Below are positions 43,640 through 51,891 of a DNA stretch of 64,000 bases, in pieces. The notes under the pieces were generated by a model. The model did no database searches. It had not been told where the DNA came from and saw nothing but the letters and a program-made list of their open reading frames with translations. Origin of the DNA: Mycobacteriales bacterium. GTDB lineage: Bacteria; Actinomycetota; Actinomycetes; DATLTS01. The stretch lies in assembly GCA_035533475.1 (NCBI GenBank), contig DATLTS010000014.1, forward strand, positions 62,001 through 126,000, given 5' to 3'. How positions within the stretch are numbered: position 1 is the first letter of the stretch; every line of letters starts with the position of its first letter. A program made the position numbers and the translations under genes.

Positions 43640-44566
43640 TCAGGTGGGGATCGTTCGGCCCAGAGCGCGGTACTCGCTGGCGATGGCCCACCACTCGTCG
43701 GCTAGTTGAAGGTCCCCGCGGTTCCGGGCCTGGTCGGCGACCCGCCGGGCGATCCGAACATTGAGGCGTCGGAACATTTCCGCCGACACGGCGCCGCGGT
43801 ATCGGCGGTACACCCGCTGGGTATTGACCATGACGTGGCGCCGGCGGGAGGTCCCGTAGGCCTGGGCCCCGGACGCGTTCCCCACATGCTCGACGACGGC
43901 GCCCGGCTCGAACCAGACCCGGTATCCGTGCCGACGGGCGCGCCAGCACCAGTCGACATCCTCCGCGTACATGAACAGTGAGTCGTCGAACCCACCCACC
44001 GCGTCGAGCGTGGACCGCGGGATGAGCAGCGCCGCACCGAACGCCCAGTCGACCGTTCGGGGCCGATCGTGGTGCCACGAGCCCTCGAGGCACAGCCGGT
44101 CCGCCCACCGCTGTGGCAACCGCTCGCGCAGACCGGAGGCGTAGAGACCGGCGATGGCGAGCGACGGGAACGGGTAGGTCGAATGCTCGAGCCCCCCATC
44201 GGGGCGGACCAGGCGGGGCGCGACCGCCGCCACCCGCTCGTGGGCCGCCGCGGCGGCCACGAGGCGGCCCAGCGTGCCGGGACGCGGGCAGGCGTCACTG
44301 TTCAACGGGAACAGGAAAGGCGCGCGGCATCGGGCCAGTACGGTGTTGACGCCGCCGGCGAACCCGAGGTTGGTGGCACCCGCGCTCACCTCCACCTCGG
44401 GTAGGGCCTGGCGGAGAGCCGCGACGGTGCCGTCGGTGGAAGCGTTGTCGTGAACCACGACCCGGAAGGGGACGCCTTGGTCACTGTTAACCAGGCGGCG
44501 CAGCAGCCGGGTCGTCAGCTCGCGGGTGTTCCAGGTCACGACGGCGACATCGACGAGCGGCGGCAT
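43640..44566 (-). CDS. GT2 family glycosyltransferase, rhamnosyltransferase (WbbL)-like
   Basis: 308 residues from ATG 44566. VAVVTWNTRELTTRLL, VVVHDNASTDGT, TNLGFAGGVN and FPLNSDACPRPG (DxD equivalent) are hallmarks of WbbL-like transferases. The acceptor block AVGGFDDSLFMYAEDVDWCWRARRHGYRVW is complete. It is divergent from the sulfatase-fold gene with 26 bp between the two start codons. First gene of the minus-strand GT/oxygenase/methyltransferase run. Confidence 0.9.
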   Translation of the reverse strand: MPPLVDVAVVTWNTRELTTRLLRRLVNSDQGVPFRVVVHDNASTDGTVAALRQALPEVEVSAGATNLGFAGGVNTVLARCRAPFLFPLNSDACPRPGTLGRLVAAAAAHERVAAVAPRLVRPDGGLEHSTYPFPSLAIAGLYASGLRERLPQRWADRLCLEGSWHHDRPRTVDWAFGAALLIPRSTLDAVGGFDDSLFMYAEDVDWCWRARRHGYRVWFEPGAVVEHVGNASGAQAYGTSRRRHVMVNTQRVYRRYRGAVSAEMFRRLNVRIARRVADQARNRGDLQLADEWWAIASEYRALGRTIPT

Positions 44567-44592
44567 ATACCGGACGCTACCCGGGCCGACCG

Positions 44593-45489
44593 GTGAGACG
44601 CAGCCGACCGCAGCAACGGCCAGGGCCGCCGGAAGCCGCCGGACGGCCGGAGCCGCCACCGGGCGCGCAGCACCTCGTGGTCCTGGTGCTCGACAGCCTT
44701 CGCTACGACTCGTGGGTCGCCGCCGCCCCGGTGGCGCTGTCGCGGATCGGGGCGGTCGAACGGCGATACAGCTACGCCTCCTGGACCGCGCCGTCGCACT
44801 TCAACATGTTGATGGGTCTACTGCCTCACACGTCGCCGACGGGAGTCGTCGCGAGCGATTACTACCAACGGGACTTCGCCCGGTACGGCCAGCGACTCGG
44901 CGTCACCGGCATCGACTTCCCCCGCTTCCTGCCGCAGCTGTGGCTCCCGCATTTCCTGCGGAGCACCCTGGGCTACCGCACGCACGCCTACGTCTCCATG
45001 CCGGTGCTCAATCCGGACACCCCCCTGAACCGGGATTTCGACAGCTACGAGCTGATGCCCCGCCACAACGACCTGGCAACGATCCTGCCGCGGATGCGAT
45101 TCGACCGGGGGCCGAGCTTCCACCTGGTGAACACCGGGGAGACCCACTACCCCTACGCCCCGCCGGACGAGCCGCCGGACAGTTGGCCCCGGATCTCCGG
45201 CCTGCACGGCGCGTTGCGTGACCTGGGCGCCGCGCCGAGCCAAGGGCGCCAGGGGTTGCCGTTCGACCGCGCCGAGTTGCGCGCGCTTCAGGACCGCCAG
45301 ATCGAGGTGGTGCGGTCCGTGGACACCGTGGTGGAGCGGCTGATCGACATGGTCCCGGACGACACCTGGCTGGTCGTAACCAGCGATCACGGGGAACTGT
45401 TCGGCGAGGACGGGTTCTTCGGGCACGGGCCGATCGCCCACGAGAAGGTGATCGAGGTTCCGTTCGTCGAAGGCCAGGTCCCACGCTGA
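44593..45489 (+). CDS. sulfatase-fold protein, C-terminally short, Thr at the nucleophile site
   Basis: 298 residues from GTG 44593. Metal-binding VLVLDSLRYDS (Asp34) and the late SDHGELFGEDGFFGHG block are intact. The active-site stretch is SWTAPSHF with Thr65 where sulfatases have Cys or Ser for formylglycine, so it is probably not a classical sulfatase; phosphoglycerol-type transferases of this fold use Thr. The protein ends about 25 residues after SDHGE, while the neighbour at 45536-46981 continues for about 150. The stop lies in a stretch of degenerate 16-19-bp repeats, so it may be a truncated gene. Confidence 0.7.
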   Translation: MRRSRPQQRPGPPEAAGRPEPPPGAQHLVVLVLDSLRYDSWVAAAPVALSRIGAVERRYSYASWTAPSHFNMLMGLLPHTSPTGVVASDYYQRDFARYGQRLGVTGIDFPRFLPQLWLPHFLRSTLGYRTHAYVSMPVLNPDTPLNRDFDSYELMPRHNDLATILPRMRFDRGPSFHLVNTGETHYPYAPPDEPPDSWPRISGLHGALRDLGAAPSQGRQGLPFDRAELRALQDRQIEVVRSVDTVVERLIDMVPDDTWLVVTSDHGELFGEDGFFGHGPIAHEKVIEVPFVEGQVPR

Positions 45490-45528
45490 AGGCCAGTCCC
45501 GCGCTGAGCCGGTCCCGCGCTGAGCCGG
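45472..45528. repeat. degenerate 16-19-bp tandem repeats at a gene end
   Basis: Units of the form GGCCAGTCCCGCGCTGA occur about three times (45472-45490, 45491-45507, 45508-45523) plus a partial unit. Each contains CTGA, and the first supplies the TGA stop of the short sulfatase-fold gene. Confidence 0.75.
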
Positions 45529-45535
45529 CGACGGG

Positions 45536-46981
45536 CTACATGTAGCCGAGCATCCGCATCGAGGCGTGCAGATCCTCCCGGTTCCCCCCGACCGAGCCGG
45601 GGTCTTCGATGACGTCGGTCAGGGTGGCCACGGCCGGGTGATCGAGGGCGGCCCGCAGCCGTGGCAACCGCTGCGACAGCTCCGCCGGAAGCACCCCCGC
45701 CGCGTCCAGCGGGGCCAGCTCCTGGGGATCCGACTCGAGGTCGTAGACGTCCTCCCCGCCCGGGTGACGGACCAGTTTGACCCGGTCGTCCCGGGCTGCG
45801 GTCAGCGAGCGAGTGAGCCGAACCACCGCAGCCTCCGACAGCCCCCACGCGTCGGCCGCGACCCCGATCCGCGGGTCGTCGGCGTCGGCGAACCCGTCGA
45901 GCTGGGCGACGGCGACACCCTCCGGCACCGCCTCCTCCCGCCACACCGCATCGTCCAAACCGGCGGCCGCGGCGAGGAACCCGGGCAGGCTGGCGAGGCT
46001 GAACGGACTGGCCGGCACCTCGGGTGCGCCCCGCAGGACGAGCGGGACGTGCGTCAGCCGATCGTCCAACGAGACGGCATGCCCGATCAGGCCACCCTCG
46101 CCGAAGTTCTCACCGTGATCACTGGTGACGACGAGCAGCGTGTCGTCGAGGCGTCCACCCTCGGTCAGCGTGTCCAGCAGCCGGCCGAGCCAGTCGTCCA
46201 TGGAACGCACCGAACGCAGGTAGAGGTGGCGCATCCGGGCCAGCGAGCGCGGCGATGGCCCACGCCCGGTCACGCAGGCCTTGAAGACCCCCTCCAGGGT
46301 CAGGTGGCGGCGGGCGTCCCAGCCGGCGAGGGCGCGGGACCACGGGCCGAGGTCGTTGTACGGACGCGGCGGCAGGAACGGCGAGTGGCATTCGAAGACG
46401 TTGACGAACAAGAAAAAAGGCCGGCGCGGGTCGGCATCGGCGAGCATGCCGCGAACCGCGCCCTCCACGGCGGTCAGGCCATCGTCGACCTCCGCCCGGA
46501 TCGCATCCGACAGGTAGGCGAACGACCGGCGCAGACCGGCGCCCGCCACCAGATGGTTGCGCTGGGAGCGCACGGTGACGAACCGCGAAATCCCGAGGTC
46601 GAATCCGGACAGCTCGCCCACCCAGACGCTCGCGGACGCGGCCATCGTCTGATACCCGGCGGCCTGGAGCGCGACCGGCAGGTACCGGCGGCCGACCGTC
46701 CGCAGCGCCTGGGTGGACACCGACATCGGGCCCTCTGGGGCGTGACTCAGCCGGTGGCCCAGCCCCAACCGCCTGGGCATCAGCCCGGTGAGCATCGACA
46801 TGTGCGACGGCAACGTCCAGTTCGCGACCGAGAACGCCTGCTCGACGGCCTGCCCGTCGCGCGCGACGGAGTCGATCACCGGGGTCACGTCGGGAGCCGC
46901 CCCGTAGGGCGTGAACGCGTCGGCCCGGGCGGTGTCGAAGACCACCAGCACGATGTTCGGGGCGCCGGACGAGGTGGGCAC
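45536..46981 (-). CDS. sulfatase-fold hydrolase/transferase, Thr at the nucleophile site
   Basis: 481 residues from GTG 46981. Asp16 in VVFDTARADAF and the SDHGENFGEGGLIGH block supply the metal ligands of the alkaline-phosphatase superfamily. The site that carries formylglycine in sulfatases reads NWTLPSH with Thr56, so a phospho- or other transferase or a different hydrolase is more likely than a sulfatase. No membrane anchor or signal peptide is visible, so it may act in the cytoplasm. Convergent with the shorter paralogue. Confidence 0.78.
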   Translation of the reverse strand: MPTSSGAPNIVLVVFDTARADAFTPYGAAPDVTPVIDSVARDGQAVEQAFSVANWTLPSHMSMLTGLMPRRLGLGHRLSHAPEGPMSVSTQALRTVGRRYLPVALQAAGYQTMAASASVWVGELSGFDLGISRFVTVRSQRNHLVAGAGLRRSFAYLSDAIRAEVDDGLTAVEGAVRGMLADADPRRPFFLFVNVFECHSPFLPPRPYNDLGPWSRALAGWDARRHLTLEGVFKACVTGRGPSPRSLARMRHLYLRSVRSMDDWLGRLLDTLTEGGRLDDTLLVVTSDHGENFGEGGLIGHAVSLDDRLTHVPLVLRGAPEVPASPFSLASLPGFLAAAAGLDDAVWREEAVPEGVAVAQLDGFADADDPRIGVAADAWGLSEAAVVRLTRSLTAARDDRVKLVRHPGGEDVYDLESDPQELAPLDAAGVLPAELSQRLPRLRAALDHPAVATLTDVIEDPGSVGGNREDLHASMRMLGYM

Positions 46982-47047
46982 CTAGGGAGGGTACGGTCCG
47001 GCGGCCCCAGGGTCGCCGCCGGCCGCCGCCGGCCGCCGCCTGCAAGG

Positions 47048-47983
47048 TCACACCTCGGCGAGCAGGACGGCCCGCCAGAGGCCTTCCACCTGGTCGGTCT
47101 TGGCCAGCTTGTACGCCGTGTGCAGCCTGACCGTTCGGAAACCGGCGTCGATCACCATCTGGGCGAGCACCTCGAGCGACGGCAGCCACCAGACCACGTC
47201 ATGCCATCCGCCGAGGTACTGGGTCGTCGGCCCGGCCGGTCCGGGCGGGAGGTCAAGGGTCACCGCGTCCGAGATCAGGGCGCGGCCGGCGGTGACCGAG
47301 CGGATCCGACGCAGCGCCTCCAGCGGCCGTTCGAGGTGCAACAGCAGATCGGCCACATGAACGAAGTCGAACCGGCCGACCCGCCCGGGATCCAGGTCGT
47401 AGACGCTGCCTTCGACCCGGCGAACCGACGACCCGAGCGCGTCGTGGGCGATCCGGAAGCCGGTGCCCAGCGACGTCTGGTGAACCTCGGCGGGGAGCGC
47501 TGGACGAGCCTCGGGCGGGAAGTCGAGCCCGGCCACGCTGGGCAGGTCGAGCGCGGTGGTCCGGGCCCCGCGGCGCTCCATTTCGAAGGCCCAGAACCCG
47601 TCGAAGGTGGCGACGTCGAGGGCGGTCAGGCCGGCCATGTCTTCCGGCAGGCCGTACCGGGCGACGACCGACCGGTGGTCGAACTGGCCCGGTGTGGTCA
47701 CATCCCCCGGCAGGTCGATCGTGTGGTACCAGGATCTCGAGGCGACGCGGCGGGCCAGCGCTCCGCTGCCCGGGGCGGCCGGTCGGCCCGCGGGCGACAG
47801 GTTCACGAACGCCACCGCTGCGGCCGGATCCCGGGCCCGCACGTGCAGGTCGGGCAGCGGGTCGGCGAAGGTGACGCCGCCCGGCAGCCCGGGTGGCTCG
47901 AGAGCCCCGCCGGCTACGGCATCCGCGCGCCGCAGCTCCACCGACATTCGATAGCCGCGCCACCGCCACGACCGGCTGGGCAT
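47048..47983 (-). CDS. SAM-dependent methyltransferase, tRNA-mo5U34-like (DUF1698 type)
   Basis: 311 residues from ATG 47983, 5 bp after the GT4 stop, with GAGGTGG in the end of that gene. WYHTIDLPGDVTTPGQFDHRSV and LDVATFDGFWAFEMERRGA are the hallmark blocks of the CmoB/DUF1698 group, in which the SAM site sits after a HxIDL segment. VADLLLHLERPLEALRRIRS follows. In polysaccharide loci such proteins methylate sugars rather than tRNA. Co-transcribed with the GT4 glycosyltransferase. Confidence 0.8.
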   Translation of the reverse strand: MPSRSWRWRGYRMSVELRRADAVAGGALEPPGLPGGVTFADPLPDLHVRARDPAAAVAFVNLSPAGRPAAPGSGALARRVASRSWYHTIDLPGDVTTPGQFDHRSVVARYGLPEDMAGLTALDVATFDGFWAFEMERRGARTTALDLPSVAGLDFPPEARPALPAEVHQTSLGTGFRIAHDALGSSVRRVEGSVYDLDPGRVGRFDFVHVADLLLHLERPLEALRRIRSVTAGRALISDAVTLDLPPGPAGPTTQYLGGWHDVVWWLPSLEVLAQMVIDAGFRTVRLHTAYKLAKTDQVEGLWRAVLLAEV

Positions 47984-47987
47984 CTGG

Positions 47988-49223
47988 TCAACCACCTCCG
48001 CGGTGCATCGAACCACCGGGGCCACCCGGCCGCGCCGCCAGGACCTCCTCGTGCAGGGACTCCAGCTCGTCGGCGTACCGGTCGACCGTGTACCGGGCAG
48101 CAGTCGTGCGGCCCGCGGCGACCACCCGGTTGCGCAGAGCATCGTCAGCCGCGAGCCGGCGCACCGCGTCGGCGAGCGCCTGCGCGTCCCCGGCCGGGAA
48201 CACGACGCAGTTGTCGCCGTCGCGCAGGTACTCGGCCGAGCCACCACGCGCGGTCGCGACGACCGGCCGGCCGCAGGCCATCGCCTCCAGCGGAACCAGC
48301 CCGAATGGCTCGTCCCATTCGCTCGGAAAAACCACCACATCGGCGGCGAGGTAGCGGCCCCGCAGTTCCCCGCGCGGACACCGGTCGAACTGCACCCGTT
48401 CGCCGAGCCCGAGATCCCGCGCGTATGCCGCCAGGTCCGCACGGTGCTGGCTGTGGCCACCGCCGATGATGGTGAGGGTGTGGTCCGCCGGCAGGTGGCG
48501 CATGGCCGCGACCGCGGTGTGCGCGCCCTTCGCCGGGTCGACGCGGCCGACGTAGAGCAGCCGCCCCGTCCACGCGCGCCGCGGCGACGCCGACGGGCCA
48601 CCGGCGGGGAAGTCGACCGGGTCGATGCCTGGGGGCACGACCCGCCCGGCCAGGTCGGGCCAGCAGGCAGCCGTCCGCGCCGCGGTGAACGAGCTCACGA
48701 AGGCGGCAACCGACCCGTGCAGGGTCGGCGGCCCGGTCGGGAGTCCCGCCGCCCGACCGGCGAGGCGCCAGAGCCGGGAACGGCGGGCGTGCGCCTGCCA
48801 CGGAACGAGACCTGGCAGGTAGCACAGCCAGTCGTCACCTACGACAAGGCCCATCGGCAGCCCGAGGCCCTCGACCGTGTTCAGCAGCCCGATGGACAGA
48901 CCGCCCAGGTGCCACACCGATACGACGTCCGGCGCCATCCGGCGGATCGCGCGCCGAAGATGCCGGCGGTTCGCGGTCTCGGCAAGCAGGCTCGCGAGCG
49001 CGGAACCCCGCCGCTCGGACGCCGCCTCCCAGTCCCAGTAGGGGCGCAGCCGGCGCCACACGTTCCGGTCCTCCGGTGCGTCCACGGCCCCCGGAAGCCG
49101 GGAGGTGAGGACGCCTACCTGGTGCCCGCGCGCCCGCCAGCGTTCGAGGACGTCCCGGCAGGTGAGCTCGTATCCGCCGTAGAAATGCGGCGGATACAGG
49201 TTGGTCAGCGCGAGCACACGCAT
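47988..49223 (-). CDS. GT4 family glycosyltransferase
   Basis: 411 residues, GT-B fold. The N-terminal half begins VLALTNLYPPHFYGGYELTCRDV. The donor half has LLYVGRVDPAKGAHTAVAAM and the catalytic E-x7-E motif in FPSEWDEPFGLVPLEAMACG. The start is ATG 49223, 67 bp from the second copy of the palindromic repeat. A cytoplasmic sugar transferase for glycan assembly. Confidence 0.92.
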   Translation of the reverse strand: MRVLALTNLYPPHFYGGYELTCRDVLERWRARGHQVGVLTSRLPGAVDAPEDRNVWRRLRPYWDWEAASERRGSALASLLAETANRRHLRRAIRRMAPDVVSVWHLGGLSIGLLNTVEGLGLPMGLVVGDDWLCYLPGLVPWQAHARRSRLWRLAGRAAGLPTGPPTLHGSVAAFVSSFTAARTAACWPDLAGRVVPPGIDPVDFPAGGPSASPRRAWTGRLLYVGRVDPAKGAHTAVAAMRHLPADHTLTIIGGGHSQHRADLAAYARDLGLGERVQFDRCPRGELRGRYLAADVVVFPSEWDEPFGLVPLEAMACGRPVVATARGGSAEYLRDGDNCVVFPAGDAQALADAVRRLAADDALRNRVVAAGRTTAARYTVDRYADELESLHEEVLAARPGGPGGSMHRGGG

Positions 49224-49290
49224 CGGGCGCGACCCCCCATCACGGGGTCAGGCTACGCGGGGCTGGGAGGCGGGATAGGCCGCCGGGCGC

Positions 49291-49359
49291 CGAGTGTGCA
49301 ATTTCCGACACGGGCCCACGCTTGACCGCCGGCAAGGGGCGTCGGAAATTGCACACTCG
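49291..49359. repeat. palindromic repeat element, copy 2
   Basis: Perfect 19-bp arms (49291-49309 and 49341-49359) around a 31-nt loop. The arms are identical to the core of copy 1 at 14257-14329. It lies between a minus-strand GT4 gene (67 bp) and a plus-strand ABC permease (87 bp), again a divergent pair. The loop shares CCACGCT with copy 1 at the same offset. Confidence 0.95.
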
Positions 49360-49446
49360 CGGCTGGTCACGCCGTTTCGAGGGGTTCCTGGCGGGGGTTA
49401 GGCTGCGGGAGCATCGGGGCTCCCACCCGGGGCCGGGAGGGGTGAC

Positions 49447-50280
49447 GTGACCGACGAGGTCGGCCCCGGCACCGCGCTGTTGGATCTCGCCGGCCGGCGC
49501 ACCCCGGTCCACGAGCTGCTCGCGGACGCTTGGCGGATCCGCTCGGTGGTGCTGTTGCTGGCTCGCCGGGAGTTCGTGGTGCGCTACCGACGGGCCGCGC
49601 TCGGCAGCCTCTGGGCGATCGCCTTGCCTTTGCTTCAGGCCGTAGTGCTGGCGATCCTGTTCTCCAGGATCGTGCGGCTTCATCAGCCGCATTTCTTCGT
49701 CTTCGTCTTCGCCGGGATGACCGCCTGGGGGTTCTTCTCGGCGACCCTCCCCATCGGGGCGACCGCCATCGTCGACGGCTCCCAGCTGTCGAGCAAGGTC
49801 TATTTCCCCCGTCTGGTGCTCCCCGTGGCACTGGTTGCAGCCAATGTCTACGTCGTCATCGTGAACAGTGTCATCCTGCTGTTCGCCTGCCTGGTGTCCG
49901 GGATCGGCCTCGGTCCGCGAACGGCGCTGCTGATCCCGGCGGTCGCCCTGCTGCTCGCCCTCACCTTGACGCTGTCGCTGCTGCTCTCCGCGCTGCACGT
50001 GTACTTCCGCGACATCCGCTACCTCGTGCAGGCGGGGATGTTGCTCCTGTTCTACCTGACGCCGATCTTCTATCCGCTCCAGTTGGCCGGGCACCTGACG
50101 CTGATCGACCGGATCAATCCGGTGACCGGCGTTGTCGAGCTGATCCGAGCGGCCACGATCGGCGCCGATCCGCACACCACGAGCTCGGTTATCGGCTGCT
50201 GCGCGTGGATCGTCGGCACCGGTGCGGTGGCGCTCGCGCTGCACAGCCGCTACGACCGGCTGTTCTCGGATCTGCTGTGA
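49447..50280 (+). CDS. polysaccharide ABC exporter permease (Wzm/TagG-like)
   Basis: 277 residues from GTG 49447 behind GGGAGGGG. Six hydrophobic segments in the ABC-2 layout, with the block FVVRYRRAALGSLWAIALPLLQ near the N-terminus and YFRDIRYLVQAGMLLLFYLTPIFYP in the second half, which are typical of O-antigen/teichoic acid exporters. It would move a lipid-linked glycan across the membrane with the following ATPase, whose GTG overlaps its stop. Confidence 0.92.
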   Translation: MTDEVGPGTALLDLAGRRTPVHELLADAWRIRSVVLLLARREFVVRYRRAALGSLWAIALPLLQAVVLAILFSRIVRLHQPHFFVFVFAGMTAWGFFSATLPIGATAIVDGSQLSSKVYFPRLVLPVALVAANVYVVIVNSVILLFACLVSGIGLGPRTALLIPAVALLLALTLTLSLLLSALHVYFRDIRYLVQAGMLLLFYLTPIFYPLQLAGHLTLIDRINPVTGVVELIRAATIGADPHTTSSVIGCCAWIVGTGAVALALHSRYDRLFSDLL

Positions 50281-51485
50281 CCGAGCCGGCGATCCAGCTC
50301 AGCGCTTTGGGCAAACGCTACGTCCAGTACCGGGACACGCCGACCCTGGTTTCAGCCGCGCGCGGGCTCGGCCGGCGGACCCGGCGCGGCACCCTGTGGG
50401 CGGTCCGTGGTGTCGACCTGGTCGTTGAGCCGGGGCTGGCCCTCGGGGTGATCGGCCGTAACGGGTCCGGCAAGTCGACCCTGCTCCAGCTTCTTTGCGG
50501 GGTCACGGGCCCCACCGAAGGGCGGCTCCGGGTCCGTGGCCGGATCGCGCCGCTGATCGCGGTGGGGGTCGGGTTCCATCCGGAGCTGACCGGGCGGGAG
50601 AACGTCTTCATCAACGGCAGCATCCTCGGGCTGACCCGTCCGGAGATCGCGCGGCGCTTCGACGAGATCGTGGCCTTCGCGGAGATCGAGAACTTCATCG
50701 ATACGCCGGTCAAGTTCTACTCGTCCGGCATGTTCGTCCGGCTCGGCTTCTCGGTGGCGGTGTGCGTCGACCCCGACGTCCTGCTCATCGACGAGGTGCT
50801 GGCGGTCGGGGATCTGGGCTTCCAGATGAAGTGTGTGGACCGGATGCGCCAGGCCCGCGACCGCGGCGCGACCGTGGTCCTCGTCAGCCACAACCTGAAC
50901 GCCGTCCGCAACATGTGCGACCGGGTGGTGGTCCTCGAATCCGGCCGGCAGGTCTTCGACGGCGCCCCCGCGGAGGCCGTGTCCGCATTCCACCGGTTGA
51001 TCGCCGAGAACCGGGACCCGGAGGGTAGCGAGATGTCCTGGGGCGGCCGGGCGGTCGGCGGCCGGGCGGCCATCGGCAACGTCGAGCTGATCGACGCCGA
51101 CGGGAAACCGACGACGATCGTGGCCTCCGACGCGGAGGTGACGATCCGGCTGCGGGTCCGGGCGCTCCAACCGATCGAACGACCGTTCCTCGGGTTGTAC
51201 GTGGGCGCGGAGAACGGCACCCGCGTGTACAGCGACAGCGGGTACGAGCATCCGATGCCCGCCCTGGCGGCCGGCGAGGAGCGCGAGTGCCGGATCCGGT
51301 TCCGCCCGACCCTGGTCACCGGGACCTACTCGTTCCAGGTCAGCCTGGCCGACCGGAAGGAGCGCTCCGGGGAAACCGTGCAACTCGCGGTGGGCCCGCA
51401 GATCCTCGCCTTCGTCACCGGCCGGTCGCTCGCCAGCGGCGTGGCCGACCTGCGCGCGGAATTCGACGACGTCTCTACCGAGTAG
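50277..51485 (+). CDS. polysaccharide ABC exporter ATPase with Wzt C-terminal domain
   Basis: 402 residues. Walker A is GRNGSGKST, the signature region YSSGMFVRLGFSVA (typical for Wzt/TagH), Walker B VLLIDEVLAVGD, and SHNLNAVRNMCDRVVVL follows. After residue ~245 there is a beta-sandwich (VTIRLRVRALQPIERPFLGLYVG and TLVTGTYSFQVSLADR) like the Wzt_C domain that reads the non-reducing end of the glycan. This implies a chain whose end is capped or modified; the methyltransferases nearby are candidates. Confidence 0.92.
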   Translation: MTEPAIQLSALGKRYVQYRDTPTLVSAARGLGRRTRRGTLWAVRGVDLVVEPGLALGVIGRNGSGKSTLLQLLCGVTGPTEGRLRVRGRIAPLIAVGVGFHPELTGRENVFINGSILGLTRPEIARRFDEIVAFAEIENFIDTPVKFYSSGMFVRLGFSVAVCVDPDVLLIDEVLAVGDLGFQMKCVDRMRQARDRGATVVLVSHNLNAVRNMCDRVVVLESGRQVFDGAPAEAVSAFHRLIAENRDPEGSEMSWGGRAVGGRAAIGNVELIDADGKPTTIVASDAEVTIRLRVRALQPIERPFLGLYVGAENGTRVYSDSGYEHPMPALAAGEERECRIRFRPTLVTGTYSFQVSLADRKERSGETVQLAVGPQILAFVTGRSLASGVADLRAEFDDVSTE

Positions 51486-51891
51486 GCCGGCCGGTCAGCG
51501 GTGGTCGAGGCGACCCCGCAGATGGCGGAGATGGCGAACCGGGCGTGGTGGCTCGTCGTCAACCGGGAGGCAACGGAATGGCCCCGCGCGCGTAACTGAG
51601 CCCCTGAACCGGTACGACGGCGCCACGCCGCACAAGATGAAGCACAGGGTCGCCGGACTCATCGTGGCTGGGGATCGCGGTGATCCGGATTGGAGTAGGC
51701 GACGGTCACCCTGAGGGCTCGTCGGTGGCGGCAGACACCGCACGTGCAAAGGTCATGCATTCCCAGTGTTTTCACAGCGATAACGACCGGTAGTCGTGAG
51801 CCGCGTCTGCTATATCTCTGTGCGGCGGCTGCGTCTAACAGCTGGCCTGAGCGCCGCCGTGCGTCGGCGCGGACGAGGGAGGTAAACCCCG
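51486..51891. other. 406-bp intergenic region, mostly unassigned
   Basis: Holds the end of the exporter operon and the leader of the sulfoquinovose-synthase-like gene. The only protein-like piece is a 32-codon frame (51501-51599) that may be a gene remnant. TATATC at 51811-51816, about 75 bp before the next start, is a weak -10 candidate. The right half is less GC-rich than the surroundings. No terminator or RNA gene is recognised. Confidence 0.5.
51501..51599 (+). pseudogene. possible gene remnant (32 codons)
   Basis: GTG-initiated frame of 32 codons with protein-like composition (ATPQMAEMANRAWWLVVNRE), ending TGA 51597-51599. It is too short for a known domain and has no close Shine-Dalgarno sequence. 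It may be the end of a decayed gene at the junction between the exporter and the sulfoquinovose genes. Confidence 0.3.

Noticed and set aside
45536-46981. Classical formylglycine sulfatase
   Set aside because: The required Cys or Ser is Thr (NWTLPSH), so only the fold, not the sulfatase reaction, can be claimed.
45566-48469. A 967-codon plus-strand open frame
   Set aside because: Antisense to the sulfatase-fold, methyltransferase and GT4 genes, all with clear motifs.
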